Shown: positions 8,243 through 17,500 of the stretch, in pieces
Position numbering within the stretch: position 1 is the first letter of the stretch
How the letters are laid out: each line of letters begins with the position of its first letter
Assembly: GCA_016209595.1 (NCBI GenBank)
Contig: JACQVV010000478.1
Coordinates: forward strand, 1-34,254
Direction of reading: 5' to 3'
DNA from: Planctomycetota bacterium
GTDB taxonomy: Bacteria; Planctomycetota; JACQVV01
DNA: 34,254 nucleotides
Notes under the pieces: model-generated
Databases searched by the model: none
Told to the model about the DNA's origin: nothing
What the model saw: only the letters and a program-made list of their open reading frames with translations
Program-made: the position numbers and the translations under genes

Positions 8243-8345
8243 GAACGCGACCGAAAAATCGGGAAATTCGTCTCGCGTCGTAACGCGCTGCGATCTTTCA
8301 ACTTCCGGGATTCGAGCGGATCCGAGTCGGCGGCGGCTCTCGCGC

Positions 8346-8795
8346 CTAACGCACGCAGGCGCCCACCTGCGAGAACTGGACTTGCGGCGCTTCCGCCTGG
8401 CCGCAGACGTCCAGGACCTCGACGACGAACCGGTAGGGAACGTCGCCCAGCGGGGAGATCTCGACCGGAAGGTCGGGAGAGCGTCCCACGAAGTTCCTCA
8501 CGACCGGGAGAAGAAGGGCCACGTCGTCGAACCGGCGCGAAGCGGCGCGAAAGAAAGCGCGATCGGTGGCCGAGTCGTACTCGATCTCGATTCGGAGTCG
8601 TTCGAGCCTGGGGCCGACCGGGCCCGGCCCCTGGTCCTTCGGCAGCTCCCCCGAAAACTGCCCCTCCAGCGTGGAGAACTGGAGAGTGCACATGAAGAAG
8701 ATCAGCAGGTTGAAGCCGCAGTCGATGATCGGGGTGAAGTCGATCGCCATCTCGGTCGAACCGGCTCGTTTCGCTGCCTTCCGTTTCTCGCCCAT
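8346..8795 (-). CDS. ExbD/TolR-family protein, B-type, copy 2
   Basis: A 149-aa protein. A short cytoplasmic N-terminus is followed by a single membrane helix, IDFTPIIDCGFNLLIFFM, with the proton-conducting Asp (D25) conserved, then a periplasmic ExbD domain. ExbD proteins plug the ExbB/TolQ pentamer and turn proton flow into movement of partners across the periplasm. The start ATG (8793-8795) is preceded by GAGAGGTAGGGG. It begins 7 bp after the stop of the A-type ExbD, so the two are co-translated. Its closest relative in the window is the B-type at 11565-12014, with the same length and shared FST.EGQ.S.ELPKD and PVEISP.G.VPY.F motifs. No ExbB adjoins this pair, so it must borrow the one at 12547-13290 or another elsewhere. 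Confidence 0.92.
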   Translation of the reverse strand: MGEKRKAAKRAGSTEMAIDFTPIIDCGFNLLIFFMCTLQFSTLEGQFSGELPKDQGPGPVGPRLERLRIEIEYDSATDRAFFRAASRRFDDVALLLPVVRNFVGRSPDLPVEISPLGDVPYRFVVEVLDVCGQAEAPQVQFSQVGACVR

Positions 8796-8802
8796 GGATC
8801 CC

Positions 8803-9297
8803 CTACCTCTCGCCCGCACCGACCTTCACCTTCTCGGCGCCGAGCTGGATTCTGAAAATGCGGACCTGCGGGTCGACGAGCGCGGCCATGATCATGGCGA
8901 TGTACTCGTACGGACAGTTCTCATCGGCCCGGAGGAGGACCTGCCGCTCGGAGAACTGCGCGTTGCCGAGCTCCGCCACTTCCTTCAGGAGCTCCCAGAG
9001 TCGGGACTCTTTCACATCCCACCTCCCGTCCCGCTTTTCCGGCGTGACGTCCGCGCCGTTGACGATGACTCGAAATCGCACCCCCCCGGCGGCAGGACGT
9101 CCCCGGACGAGGTTGATCACGAGGCGTTTCGGGTCCGGGGTCCCATCCTCCTCGGCCTGCTCCGCCTTGGGAAGCGCGAGCGGCTCGAGATCGTCACTCG
9201 TCATCTTCACGACGACCATGAAGAAGATGAGGAGGTTGAACACCGCGTCAATCATCGGCGTGAAGTCGATCTTCATCTCGGTGGAGACATCGAGCAC
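8803..9297 (-). CDS. ExbD/TolR-family protein, A-type, copy 2
   Basis: A 164-aa protein starting MLDVSTEMKIDFTPMIDAV, with one membrane helix, conserved Asp (D17), and a periplasmic domain ending ALVDPQVRIFRIQLGAEKV. The GTG start at 9295-9297 is chosen by comparison with its near-duplicate at 12022-12516: both have GGGGAGG then TCTTGCC then GTG and give exactly 164 aa. A longer reading to 9432 would run into the heptamer repeat upstream and is rejected. The C-terminal 38 residues are almost identical to those of the other A-type copy, so the duplication is recent or under strong constraint. Confidence 0.92.
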   Translation of the reverse strand: MLDVSTEMKIDFTPMIDAVFNLLIFFMVVVKMTSDDLEPLALPKAEQAEEDGTPDPKRLVINLVRGRPAAGGVRFRVIVNGADVTPEKRDGRWDVKESRLWELLKEVAELGNAQFSERQVLLRADENCPYEYIAMIMAALVDPQVRIFRIQLGAEKVKVGAGER

Positions 9298-9377
9298 GGC
9301 AAGACCCTCCCCGTGAAGCGTCCCTCCATCCTTCGAAACGAAGCCCGGACCCGCCGGTTCAGGGATGACTACGGAAA

Positions 9378-9481
9378 CCGTGGTTTGGGCCAAAAAGCAA
9401 ACGCGGAACGTCGAACGCCCAACGTCCAACATCGAACGCCGAATTCGAAAGTTCGAAGTTCATGTGCAGCCCAAACCGCGG
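9378..9481. repeat. Heptamer array bounded by 13-bp inverted repeats
   Basis: CCGTGGTTTGGGC (9378-9390) and GCCCAAACCGCGG (9469-9481) are inverted with 12/13 identity. Between them run eight consecutive 7-bp units (9406-9461): GAACGTC, GAACGCC, CAACGTC, CAACATC, GAACGCC, GAATTCG, AAAGTTC, GAAGTTC. It fills half of the gap between the sulfatase-like gene and the second ExbD pair. No ORF is present. Confidence 0.75.
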
Positions 9482-9506
9482 CCGCCGTAGTAAGGCCTTG
9501 CCGGCA

Positions 9507-11549
9507 CTAACGCCAATGCGCCCGCCGCGGGTGCTCCGGGAAGAGCTCGGCGAGAAGGGAGAGCCGGATCGGATCCGCCGTCCTCTCCCCCTCCTGGACG
9601 ATCTCTTCCACGAGCTCCTGGACGACTCCGGCCGGTTCCGCTCCCGCGCGGGCGAGGGACGACGCGATCCGGGCCGGCTCCTCGAACTCACCCTGGCCCA
9701 GCAGGGCTCGGGCGAGGTAGATGCGCGCGGGGGCCGAGCCGGGCTCGATCTCGAGGGCCTGTCGGGCCGCGCTCGCGCTCTGGGCGTGGTGCCCGAGAGA
9801 GAGCTCCGCGAAGGCGAGGCTCCTCCAGAGGAAGGCGTCTCCCTTCCTGGACTTCAGGAGCTCCTCGCAGAGCTTCGACGCCTCGTCGTATCTCCCGAGC
9901 CGGAGCAAGAGGTCCACGCAGGCGCGGGCCGCCTGGATGTCCGCGGGTCGGATCCGGCGGAGCTCCTGGTACGCCGCGAGGGCCTCGTCCGGCCGGCCGC
10001 TCTCGTCGAAGAGTTTCCCCGAGAGGAGAAAGAGATAGGGATTCTGGGGATCGAGCGAGAGGAGACCCCGGACCTCTGAAAGGGACATCGCGAGCCGGCC
10101 GCCGGCGGCGAGATCCAGGGCGTGGTTCGTCCGCTCCACGAACGCCGCCGGGTCGGAGGGTGGGGTCCGTCCGGACTCGCCCGCAAAGAGGCCGCTGTAG
10201 GGGATCGTGTCAAGAAAATCGTCCCCCCGAGCTCCGGCCTCTCTCGATACCTCCGCGGGGCGCCGAGGCATTCGCCCGCGCCGATCCTCCAGATCGTCCA
10301 AGAGCCGCCGCAGCACCGTGTGCGCATCAGGATCGAGATCCTCGGGACTCGCGCCCGCGAGAAGGTCTTTCAGCTCTCCCGGATCCTGGTCGGTCCTGTA
10401 GAGCTCGCGCTCGGTCGGTCCTCCCGCCACGGCTTTCCAGGGCCCCTCGCGGAGCGTCACGAGCGGCCGCCACCCGAATCGCGCGAGAGGCTCGTAGGTC
10501 TCTCCGTAGACCGGAGGCGGTCGCTCTCCTCCCCCTTCGCCCCCCTCGCCCCTCGCCAGCGGGACGAGACTTCGTCCCTCCACGTCCGGGCGCTCCTCGA
10601 CGCCCGCGAGCGCGAGGATGGTGGAGAAGAGGTCCACCAGGCCGACGGGCGGCTCCACCCGCTGCCCGGCAGGGAGACGTCCTGGCGCCCGGATCACGAG
10701 GGGCACGCGGAGCGTGGAGTCGTGAACGAAATAGGCATGGGTCGCCTCGCCGTGCTCGCCCAGCCCCTCCCCATGGTCCGCCGTGAAGACCACGATCGCT
10801 CGTTCAGCCGCGCCGGTCTCCTCGATGCGCGCGAGAAGCCGGCCCAGCTCCCTGTCGACGTAAGCGACCTCCCCATCGTAGGGATGGCCGCTCCGGAAGG
10901 GTTCGGGAGGGTCGTAGTCGGCGTGAGGATCGAAATAGTGCACCCAGAGGAAGAAGGGTCCCTCTCCCGCGCGGGCGAGCCACGCGAGGGCGCGATCGGT
11001 CGTCTCCACGGCCCGCCTCTCGCGAAAGTGGCTCCGGACTCCCTCTGCGGGAGCGGGCAAGTCGTCGTCGTAGTCGTCGAAGCCGCGGGAAAGCCCGCTC
11101 GCCGACACGAGAGGCTCGGCCGAAACGACGGCCCCGGTGCGGTACCCCTCACCGGACAGGACCTCGGCGAGCGTGGGAACCCCCGGCGCCAGCGCGAGAA
11201 AAAGGTTGTCCCGCACGCCGTGGGCGTACGGGGCGAGCCCCGTCAGAATCGTGGCGTGCGACGGGCGCGTCACCGGAGCCTGAGCGTAGCAGCGCTCGAA
11301 GAGCACGCCCTCCCGCGCCAGGCCGTCGAGGACGGGCGTTGCCGCCGCGCCGTACCCGTAGCAACCCAGACGGTCAGCGCGAAGGGTGTCGACCGTGACG
11401 AGGAGGACGTGCGGGCGCGGGCGCCCCTCGCACCCCCGGAGCCACGCCCAGCCGGCCATGCATGCCGCCACGAACAGCACCGCCATGGCGACCCACGCCC
11501 GACGTGGGATGCCCCCGCCTCGGAACGCCCTTCGCCCGGAAGCTCTCAC
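9507..11549 (-). CDS. Membrane-anchored sulfatase-fold (alkaline phosphatase superfamily) enzyme with C-terminal TPRs
   Basis: A 680-aa protein. One N-terminal membrane helix (18-37) puts the rest in the periplasm. The sulfatase-fold domain has LLVTVDTLRADRLGCYG (metal Asp D54), PVTRPSHATILTG (92-104), HYFDPHADY and FTADHGEGLGEHGE (metal Asp/His). At the place of the sulfatase C/S-X-P-X-R signature it has T94-R-P-S-H98. There is therefore no formylglycine-forming Cys or Ser, and a Thr nucleophile would suit a phosphodiesterase or phosphotransferase better than a sulfatase. TPR repeats occupy about 520-670 (ALAAYQELRRIRPADIQAAR, SAAARQALEIEPGSA). GTG at 11547-11549 gives the longest protein and starts 15 bp after the ExbD stop, but lacks a clear ribosome site; ATG at 11484-11486 is an alternative. 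It lies between the two ExbD pairs. Confidence 0.85.
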   Translation of the reverse strand: MRASGRRAFRGGGIPRRAWVAMAVLFVAACMAGWAWLRGCEGRPRPHVLLVTVDTLRADRLGCYGYGAAATPVLDGLAREGVLFERCYAQAPVTRPSHATILTGLAPYAHGVRDNLFLALAPGVPTLAEVLSGEGYRTGAVVSAEPLVSASGLSRGFDDYDDDLPAPAEGVRSHFRERRAVETTDRALAWLARAGEGPFFLWVHYFDPHADYDPPEPFRSGHPYDGEVAYVDRELGRLLARIEETGAAERAIVVFTADHGEGLGEHGEATHAYFVHDSTLRVPLVIRAPGRLPAGQRVEPPVGLVDLFSTILALAGVEERPDVEGRSLVPLARGEGGEGGGERPPPVYGETYEPLARFGWRPLVTLREGPWKAVAGGPTERELYRTDQDPGELKDLLAGASPEDLDPDAHTVLRRLLDDLEDRRGRMPRRPAEVSREAGARGDDFLDTIPYSGLFAGESGRTPPSDPAAFVERTNHALDLAAGGRLAMSLSEVRGLLSLDPQNPYLFLLSGKLFDESGRPDEALAAYQELRRIRPADIQAARACVDLLLRLGRYDEASKLCEELLKSRKGDAFLWRSLAFAELSLGHHAQSASAARQALEIEPGSAPARIYLARALLGQGEFEEPARIASSLARAGAEPAGVVQELVEEIVQEGERTADPIRLSLLAELFPEHPRRAHWR

Positions 11550-11564
11550 CCGCAGTAACGATGT

Positions 11565-12014
11565 CTACTCGATCGGCGCCGCCACCCCCGAGAACTGGAT
11601 CTCCTTCGCCTCGGCCTTGGTGCAGACGTCCATCACCAGGACGAGAAACGCGTAGGGCACCTCGCCGTCGGGAGAGATCTCGACCGGCACGCCGGGTGAG
11701 CGCTGGACGAACCGGACCACCTCGCCCAGGAGGTCCTCGCGCTTCTGCGTGGTCGTCCGGCCGGCCCGGTACGTCGGACGCTTGGTCTTCTCGTCGTAGG
11801 AGATGTGGATCTTGAGCTTGTCGAGATCCTTGGGCGTCTGGTAGCTCCTCGAGAGCCCGACGTCCTTGGGGAGCTCCGCCGAGAGCTGGCCCTCGGTTGT
11901 GGAGAACTTGAGAGTCACCATGAAGAAGATGAGGAGGTTGAAGGCGCAGTCGATGATCGGAGTGAAGTCGATCGACATCTCGCTGTCTTCGGGTTTCTTT
12001 CGTTTCCTGGCCAC
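11565..12014 (-). CDS. ExbD/TolR-family protein, B-type, copy 1
   Basis: A 149-aa protein with a basic N-terminus (MARKRKKPEDSEM), membrane helix IDFTPIIDCAFNLLIFFMV with conserved Asp (D22), and a periplasmic ExbD domain (VEISPDGEVPYAFLVLVMDV). The GTG start (12012-12014) has GGGGAG upstream, which overlaps the TAG of the A-type partner 7 bp away. It belongs to the ExbB-ExbD-ExbD set and probably forms a heteromeric stator plug with the A-type partner. It is followed 15 bp later by the sulfatase-fold gene. Confidence 0.93.
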   Translation of the reverse strand: MARKRKKPEDSEMSIDFTPIIDCAFNLLIFFMVTLKFSTTEGQLSAELPKDVGLSRSYQTPKDLDKLKIHISYDEKTKRPTYRAGRTTTQKREDLLGEVVRFVQRSPGVPVEISPDGEVPYAFLVLVMDVCTKAEAKEIQFSGVAAPIE

Positions 12015-12021
12015 GGCTCCC

Positions 12022-12516
12022 CTACCTTTCGCCCTCGCCGACCTTCACCTTCTCGGCTCCGAGCTGGATCTTGAAGATGCGAATCTGCGGATCCACGAGC
12101 GCGGCCATCACCATGGCGACGTACTCGTAGGGGCAGTACTCGTCGGCGCGGATGAGGACCTGCCGCTCGGAGAACTGCCTGTTCCCGAGCTTCGCCTCGT
12201 CCTTGAGGATCCTCTGGAACCGGGACCCATTCACCACCCACTTCCGGTCCCGCTTCTCGGGCGTGACGTTTGCCCCGTTGATGATCACCTGATACTGGGT
12301 CTTCCCCGCGACGAGGGGCCCCTTGGCGAGGTTGATGACGAGGCGCTCCCGGTCCTCGCTCTTCGCCTCCTCGGCCTGCTCGGCCTTCGGGAGCTCCAGC
12401 GGCTCGAGCTCGTCGTTGGTCATCTTCACGACGACCATGAAGAAGATGATGAGGTTGAAGACCGCGTCGATCATCGGCGTCATGTCGATCTTCATCTCGG
12501 TGGACACGTCAAGCAC
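12022..12516 (-). CDS. ExbD/TolR-family protein, A-type, copy 1
   Basis: A 164-aa protein, MLDVSTEMKIDMTPMIDAVF, with conserved Asp D17 in its single helix and a periplasmic domain ending QIRIFKIQLGAEKVKVGEGE. The GTG start at 12514-12516 has GGGGAGG 7 nt upstream. It starts 30 bp after the stop of ExbB and is followed directly by the B-type ExbD, the order seen in one-TolQ/two-TolR motors. It is near-identical at its C-terminus to the copy at 8803-9297. Confidence 0.94.
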   Translation of the reverse strand: MLDVSTEMKIDMTPMIDAVFNLIIFFMVVVKMTNDELEPLELPKAEQAEEAKSEDRERLVINLAKGPLVAGKTQYQVIINGANVTPEKRDRKWVVNGSRFQRILKDEAKLGNRQFSERQVLIRADEYCPYEYVAMVMAALVDPQIRIFKIQLGAEKVKVGEGER

Positions 12517-12546
12517 GGCAAGATCCTCCCCGGCTGGTTCGCGGGT

Positions 12547-13290
12547 TCATTCCGCCTGCGGCCGGAAGCGCTCGAGCAGGTCGCCGACGAGGTTACTGAC
12601 CTCCAGGGAGAGCTTGAAGACCCGGTAGCGGAAGAAGAAGAACGAGAGCGTCGCCGGGATGGCGACGACGAGCCCGAACGCGGTCGTGTAGAGAGCGGTC
12701 GAGATGCCGTTCGCGAGCTGCGCCGGCTTGGGGGACGTGGTGAGACGCGCGATCTCGCCGAACGCCGAGATCATCCCGATGATCGTCCCGAGGAGCCCGA
12801 GGAGCGGGGCGATTGCCGAGCAGAACGAAAGCCAGGAGACCTTCTGGAGAAGCTTCGCCCCTTCCTGGTCCAGCGCTCCCTGGGCCGCTTCGTTCACCGC
12901 CTCGAAGCCCCCCCCGATCCGCGGGATCGCCGCGGCCATGACGTTGGTGAGGTAGCATCGTTCGGCCTCGCAGAGGTCGAGCGCCTCGCCGTACTCCTCG
13001 TCCTCCAGGAGCGCCTCGATCTCCCCCACGAGCTCCGGCGGGATCAGCTTGTCGCGGCGGATATTGATCATGTGCTCGATCGTGAGGGCGAGCATCGCCA
13101 CCGACGCCAGCGTCAGGGCGAAGAACTGCATGAAGTTCGAGAAGCCGTTCATGAACATGAACGTGAAGAGCGGCAGGTCCACGGCGTTCACCTGCGGGGT
13201 CTCCCCCTCCTCCTGGGCCCAGGCGAGACCCGCGGCGAAGGCCAAGAGACCGACGACCGACAGGACGACGAAAGCGCGCTTCCGGTGCAT
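12547..13290 (-). CDS. ExbB/TolQ/MotA-family proton-channel protein
   Basis: A 247-aa protein. An unusual cleavable-looking signal (LLAFAAGLAWAQ, to about 26) precedes a periplasmic tail and three helices: about 51-75, 151-173 (IAPLLGLLGTIIGMISAF) and 198-220 (ALYTTAFGLVVAIPATLSFF). The last two are the MotA_ExbB core that lines the proton path with ExbD. The cytoplasmic loop between helices 1 and 2 (EIEALLEDEEYGEALDLCEA) is typical of the family. The ATG at 13288-13290 has AAGGAG 8 nt upstream; the longer reading to 14226 is a frame shadow of the TPR gene. It is the only ExbB in the window against four ExbDs. N-terminally extended ExbB with signal peptides are known in bacteria. Confidence 0.94.
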   Translation of the reverse strand: MHRKRAFVVLSVVGLLAFAAGLAWAQEEGETPQVNAVDLPLFTFMFMNGFSNFMQFFALTLASVAMLALTIEHMINIRRDKLIPPELVGEIEALLEDEEYGEALDLCEAERCYLTNVMAAAIPRIGGGFEAVNEAAQGALDQEGAKLLQKVSWLSFCSAIAPLLGLLGTIIGMISAFGEIARLTTSPKPAQLANGISTALYTTAFGLVVAIPATLSFFFFRYRVFKLSLEVSNLVGDLLERFRPQAE

Positions 13291-13339
13291 ACGACGAACT
13301 CCTTCGCTAGAATTCCCCCGAATCAGCTCCGATCCGGAC

Positions 13340-14530
13340 TTATGGTTCCCCCGAACGATATCGTCTGGCCCAGCGGCTGCGCGGGTGGCGTTCCACGAGC
13401 CGGTTGAAGTAGAGCGCGGAAAGGCTGGCCGCGGTGGCTGCGAGCGTCTCCTTGGCGCCCTTCTCCCCCTCGTCGGAGAGGCCCGCGGCTTCCGCCTCCA
13501 GACTCTCCTTGAGATCCCGGTGGAGCCGGCCCGCCTGGTAGAGCGCCGCGGCGTGGCTCCCAGGGAAGGCGTTGAAGAAGACAAGCGCGCGGGCGAGCGA
13601 GTCCTTGGCCCGCACGTAGTCCTTCTCCGCGGCAAGCGCCATCGCGTACGACACGTGGGCGACCGCGGCCGCACTCCCGCCGTCGGCCGGCAAGTCGTCC
13701 CCGGGCTGGAGGCGAGGGATCCGGGACTCGGCCTCCGACCGGACCGCCGCCACGTCGCCGGAGGCGATCCGCATCTCGGCGGCAAGGATCGCGATCTCGT
13801 CTCCCAGCTCGGGATCGACCGAAGCGGCCGTCCCGAGAAGCGACGAGTACGCGGCCTGCGCCTCCTTCTTCTTGCCCTCGGCAGCGAGCGCGTCGGCGAG
13901 CCCGAGCTGGGCGCGAAGGCGGTGACCTTCCTTCGCCTGCGGCGGAAGGCGGTCGAGCCTGGGGTCGCTGCCGAGGGACTCGAAGGCCGAACGGGCCTGG
14001 GCGATCTCGCCTGCGCCGAGCCGGCAGTAGCCCAGTCCGAGCATGGCGCGGAAGGCGAAGCGACTCTGCCCTCCTTGTTCGTCGGAGAGGACGCCCTCGA
14101 ACAGCCTCGCCCCCAGTCGGCAGTGATCCTGCGTGGCAAGGGCCTGGTGGCAGTCGGCAAGGTGGAACTTGAGGTAGGCCGGGAGCAGGTTGGGTCCGCC
14201 GGAGGGTCCCATCGACCCCGATTCATCCGCTTCCTTGAGGCGCTCCGCGGCGCGCTCGAAGTCTCCCCTTCGCCAGATATCGAGTCCCGCTGCCAGGGCG
14301 CGGGGGGCCGCGCCGTAATCGATCTCGGCGACCTCCTCCGCCTTGAGCGTCTTCGGGCCCTCCGCCGTCTGGTATTTGACCTCGTCGAAGTCCTCCGAGA
14401 GGACGGTCACCTTCGATTCCCGCACTCCGTCCTTCCGCAGGACCGAGTCGCTCCCCTGCTGGCCGCTCGCCGCTGGGAGAGCGGCAGCGGCGACGAACGC
14501 CGCAAAGAGAACGTTGCGCATGCGTGACAT
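13340..14530 (-). CDS. Secreted TPR-repeat protein
   Basis: A 396-aa protein with signal peptide (MSRMRNVLFAAFVAAAALPA, cut near ASG|QQ). A short region (about 30-75, VLRKDGVRESKVTVLSEDFDEV) resembles the small beta domain often found before TPRs in PVC proteins. Helical repeats follow from about 80 (ALAAGLDIWRRGDFERAAERL, AMLGLGYCRLGAGEIAQARS, ADALAAEGKKKEAQAAYSSL). ATG at 14528-14530 has GGAGAGAGAG immediately upstream. It sits 27 bp after the giant TPR gene and 49 bp before ExbB, so it is probably a periplasmic adaptor of the same machine. No enzymatic motif is seen. Confidence 0.85.
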   Translation of the reverse strand: MSRMRNVLFAAFVAAAALPAASGQQGSDSVLRKDGVRESKVTVLSEDFDEVKYQTAEGPKTLKAEEVAEIDYGAAPRALAAGLDIWRRGDFERAAERLKEADESGSMGPSGGPNLLPAYLKFHLADCHQALATQDHCRLGARLFEGVLSDEQGGQSRFAFRAMLGLGYCRLGAGEIAQARSAFESLGSDPRLDRLPPQAKEGHRLRAQLGLADALAAEGKKKEAQAAYSSLLGTAASVDPELGDEIAILAAEMRIASGDVAAVRSEAESRIPRLQPGDDLPADGGSAAAVAHVSYAMALAAEKDYVRAKDSLARALVFFNAFPGSHAAALYQAGRLHRDLKESLEAEAAGLSDEGEKGAKETLAATAASLSALYFNRLVERHPRSRWARRYRSGEP

Positions 14531-14557
14531 CTCTCTCTCCGGACCGGGACCGTTCTC

Positions 14558-17500
14558 TTACCTGAACTTGTCCATCTGATCGGGGAACCACTGGACCATC
14601 TGGATGTACTCGTCGTAGTACGTCGCGCGGGCGTAGAGGGCCGCCTGGAAGTCCAGGAGGACCTTCTCCTGGAGCGAGTCGCCGAGCTTCGGGAGGACCT
14701 CCTGGAGCGCCATCTCCCCGTCCTTCCACTCCACGCCCTGCGGGAACTCGTCCTTGTGGCGAGCCAGCATGTCTTGCAGCAGGTTTGCTTCGATCCGAGC
14801 CGATTTCAAGACGGACTGCTTCTGACCGTCGTCGAGCTTCGACAGGAGCTCCTGGACCTGGGTCTCCTCGCCCTTCCACAGATCCTTCGCCTCGGGGGGG
14901 AAGAAATCCTGGTACCCGGCCAGCGTGAGAAGGAGGAACGCGGGATCCTCGTACCCGGAGAGACCGGCGGCCAGCTCCAGCCCCTTGCGGACCAGGCCGG
15001 GCGCCGCCTCCGCTTCCTTGGGAAGCCCGTTTCGGCGCTTCTTCATCTCATCGAGCTTCTTCGGTTCGGGGAAGTTCAGGATGGAGGTGTTGCTGTACAG
15101 GTTGTTCTTCTTTTCCTGCTGCTCGAGGAAGTGGTAGCACTGGAGGAGGTAGAGCTTCGCCTCCCACCACTCGCGGTTCGTGGGATAGGGGAAATTGTCC
15201 TTGTTCACCTGCTCCCTTGCCACCACGAAACCGTCCTTGGCGAGCTCGCCCTGGATCTCGTCTCGGGCCGTGAGCACGGCGATCGTCTGGTAGAGCCGCA
15301 CGGCGAGATCCAGCGAGAGCTTCCGTACGACATCCGCCCGCTGGTCCGCGGGCGCGTCCACGAACCCCTGGACCTGCTGATACTTCGCCTGGATCGACTT
15401 CTCGTACTCGGCCTTGAGATAGGCCGTGTACTCCACGTTCGCCTTCTGGGGATCCTTCCCCTTGAGGAGCTCGTCGTACTTCTTCTGGAACTCCTCCTGC
15501 TTCGCGTCCTTGTCTTTCTGGCTCCACCAGACCTTCTTCTGGAAGTAGTTGATGAAGCTCAAGCTCTCGACGAGGCGCGCCTCCAGGTCGCCGCGCCCCT
15601 GAGCGTTCTGCGCGTCGGCCGAGAGCTCGACCAGCGCCCCCCTCTCTTCCTCCTCGCTGATCCGGAGGATGTTCTGGAAGAGCTCCTTCTCGGCGGGCTG
15701 CTTCATCCCGATGGTCCGGAAGAGGTTGGCCATCGAATTCACCGTCTTCGAGCTCTTTCGGTTCTCCTTGTAGAGCTCGTAGTACTGGACGAGGGCGTCA
15801 TCGAGTTTTTCCGTCTCCAGGTAGATCCGCGCGAGACGCAGTCGCGCCGCCTGCGTCTCCTCGCTCGACCGAGCCGCTTTGAGGCAGACTTCGAAGACCC
15901 TCGCGCAGCGGCGGAGCCACTTGGTCCACTGGTCCGAGGCCGGATCCTCCTCCTTGAATTCGAGAGCGAGATCCATGAGGCGCTTGCCCGCGACGTAGCC
16001 CTGGTTGAACTTGACCGACTGGCCGTCGTCCTGCTTCTGCAAAACCCAGTCCACGAGGAACTCGGCCGCGTCGCGGCGGAACTGCTTCTGATCGGTCAGC
16101 CGGTAGAGGTCCGTGTACATCTGTCCGAACTGAAACGAGTAGTACCAGAGCTGCCCCACACCCTGGAATTCTCCGGTGAGCTTCTGCATGTACCGGCGGC
16201 CCTGCTGCGCCTGGTCTGCCGCAAGCCGCACCGCCTCCTTTTCCTCCCCCTCCTTCGCGGGGTCATCCCCCGCGGCCTTGGCCGCGGCGAGATGCTTCGC
16301 GGCGTTTCCCAGGTAGGCCTTGATGAGGTACTTGTAGGCCGTCGGAATGCTCGCCGGATCCGCCGCGATGAGCGGGTTCACCTCCGTGCCCACGAGGATG
16401 TTCTCGATCGTGTCGTCGAACTCGCCCTGCTCCAGCGAAATCGACGCGATGATGAGGAGCGTCGAGGCGAGGAGCCCAGCACGCTTCTGCTTCGCCTCCT
16501 CCGTCACGAGAGCGTTCTTCTCGTCGGCTGTGTATTCCTTGTAGGCGTTGAGACGGTCCTTGGCGGTCTGGAAGTGCTTTGCGGCCTCCGCACGCGCGGC
16601 CTCGGCGGCCTGTGCCTTCTGTCCAGCCTCGGCCGCGTTTCCGGCCGTTTCGAGATCCTCCGCCTCCTTGGCCAGCTTCTCCGCTTCGGCCAGCCCCTTC
16701 AGGCCAAGCTGGTAGTAGCAGTACCCGATGCGAAACCTCGAGTCCTCGTAGTTGTCGGCGATCCTGCCGACCTCCTCGTACCGCCGAGCGGCATCCTCGT
16801 ACTTGTCCTGGTCCTCCAGGTCGAAGGCCGCCTCGAACTTGAGGTTCTCCTGCTTGGGGCTCCCCGGGAAGTCCTTGATGAACCGGTCGCGCGCAGCGGC
16901 GGCCTTCTGCTTGTCGAGGTCATCTCTCGTCTGCCGGAAGGCCCTCTTCGCGCTCACGTAGTTCCAGTACGACGAGTTTTCCGCGGTGCTCGCCGCCTTC
17001 TTTCTCACGTCCTCCGGCGCGCTCGGTTCCTGGGCAAACCGGAGCCCCGTGTTGGCGGCCGCCTCGTAAGCCAGCGCGGCCTCGTGGAAGAGCTCCATCT
17101 TGAAGTAGCAGTCCCCCAGGTACTCCCAGGCGGGCGGCACGAACTGAGCGAGCTCAGACCCATTCCCCTTCTTCCGGGCGGCCTGGATCGTGTTCTCGAA
17201 CTTCTCGATCGCGTCCAGCCACCGGCGTTGGCCGTAGTAGCTCTCCGCCATCCCGAAGTAGGTCCTGGCATCGACCTCCGTCGCCCCACCCTCCGCGAGC
17301 ATCTTCTCCAAGCGGAACTTCGCCTTGGACCCCCAGAATCCGCCGCGGTCCGAGAGCCTCGAGTAGACCACGAGGGCCTTGCCGACCTCCGAGACCTGCT
17401 CCATGGCACGGCCGTACCAGTAGGCGGCCCCTTGCCCGTGGTACTCGTCCATCCCGCCCTGGATCTTCGCGAACCGCTCGTACAGGGCCTCCGTGTCCTT

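Noticed and set aside
12547..14226. Long 559-codon reading of the ExbB gene
   Set aside because: The first 300 codons are an Arg/Ser/Pro-rich out-of-frame shadow of the TPR gene; the ATG at 13288-13290 has AAGGAG and a signal peptide.
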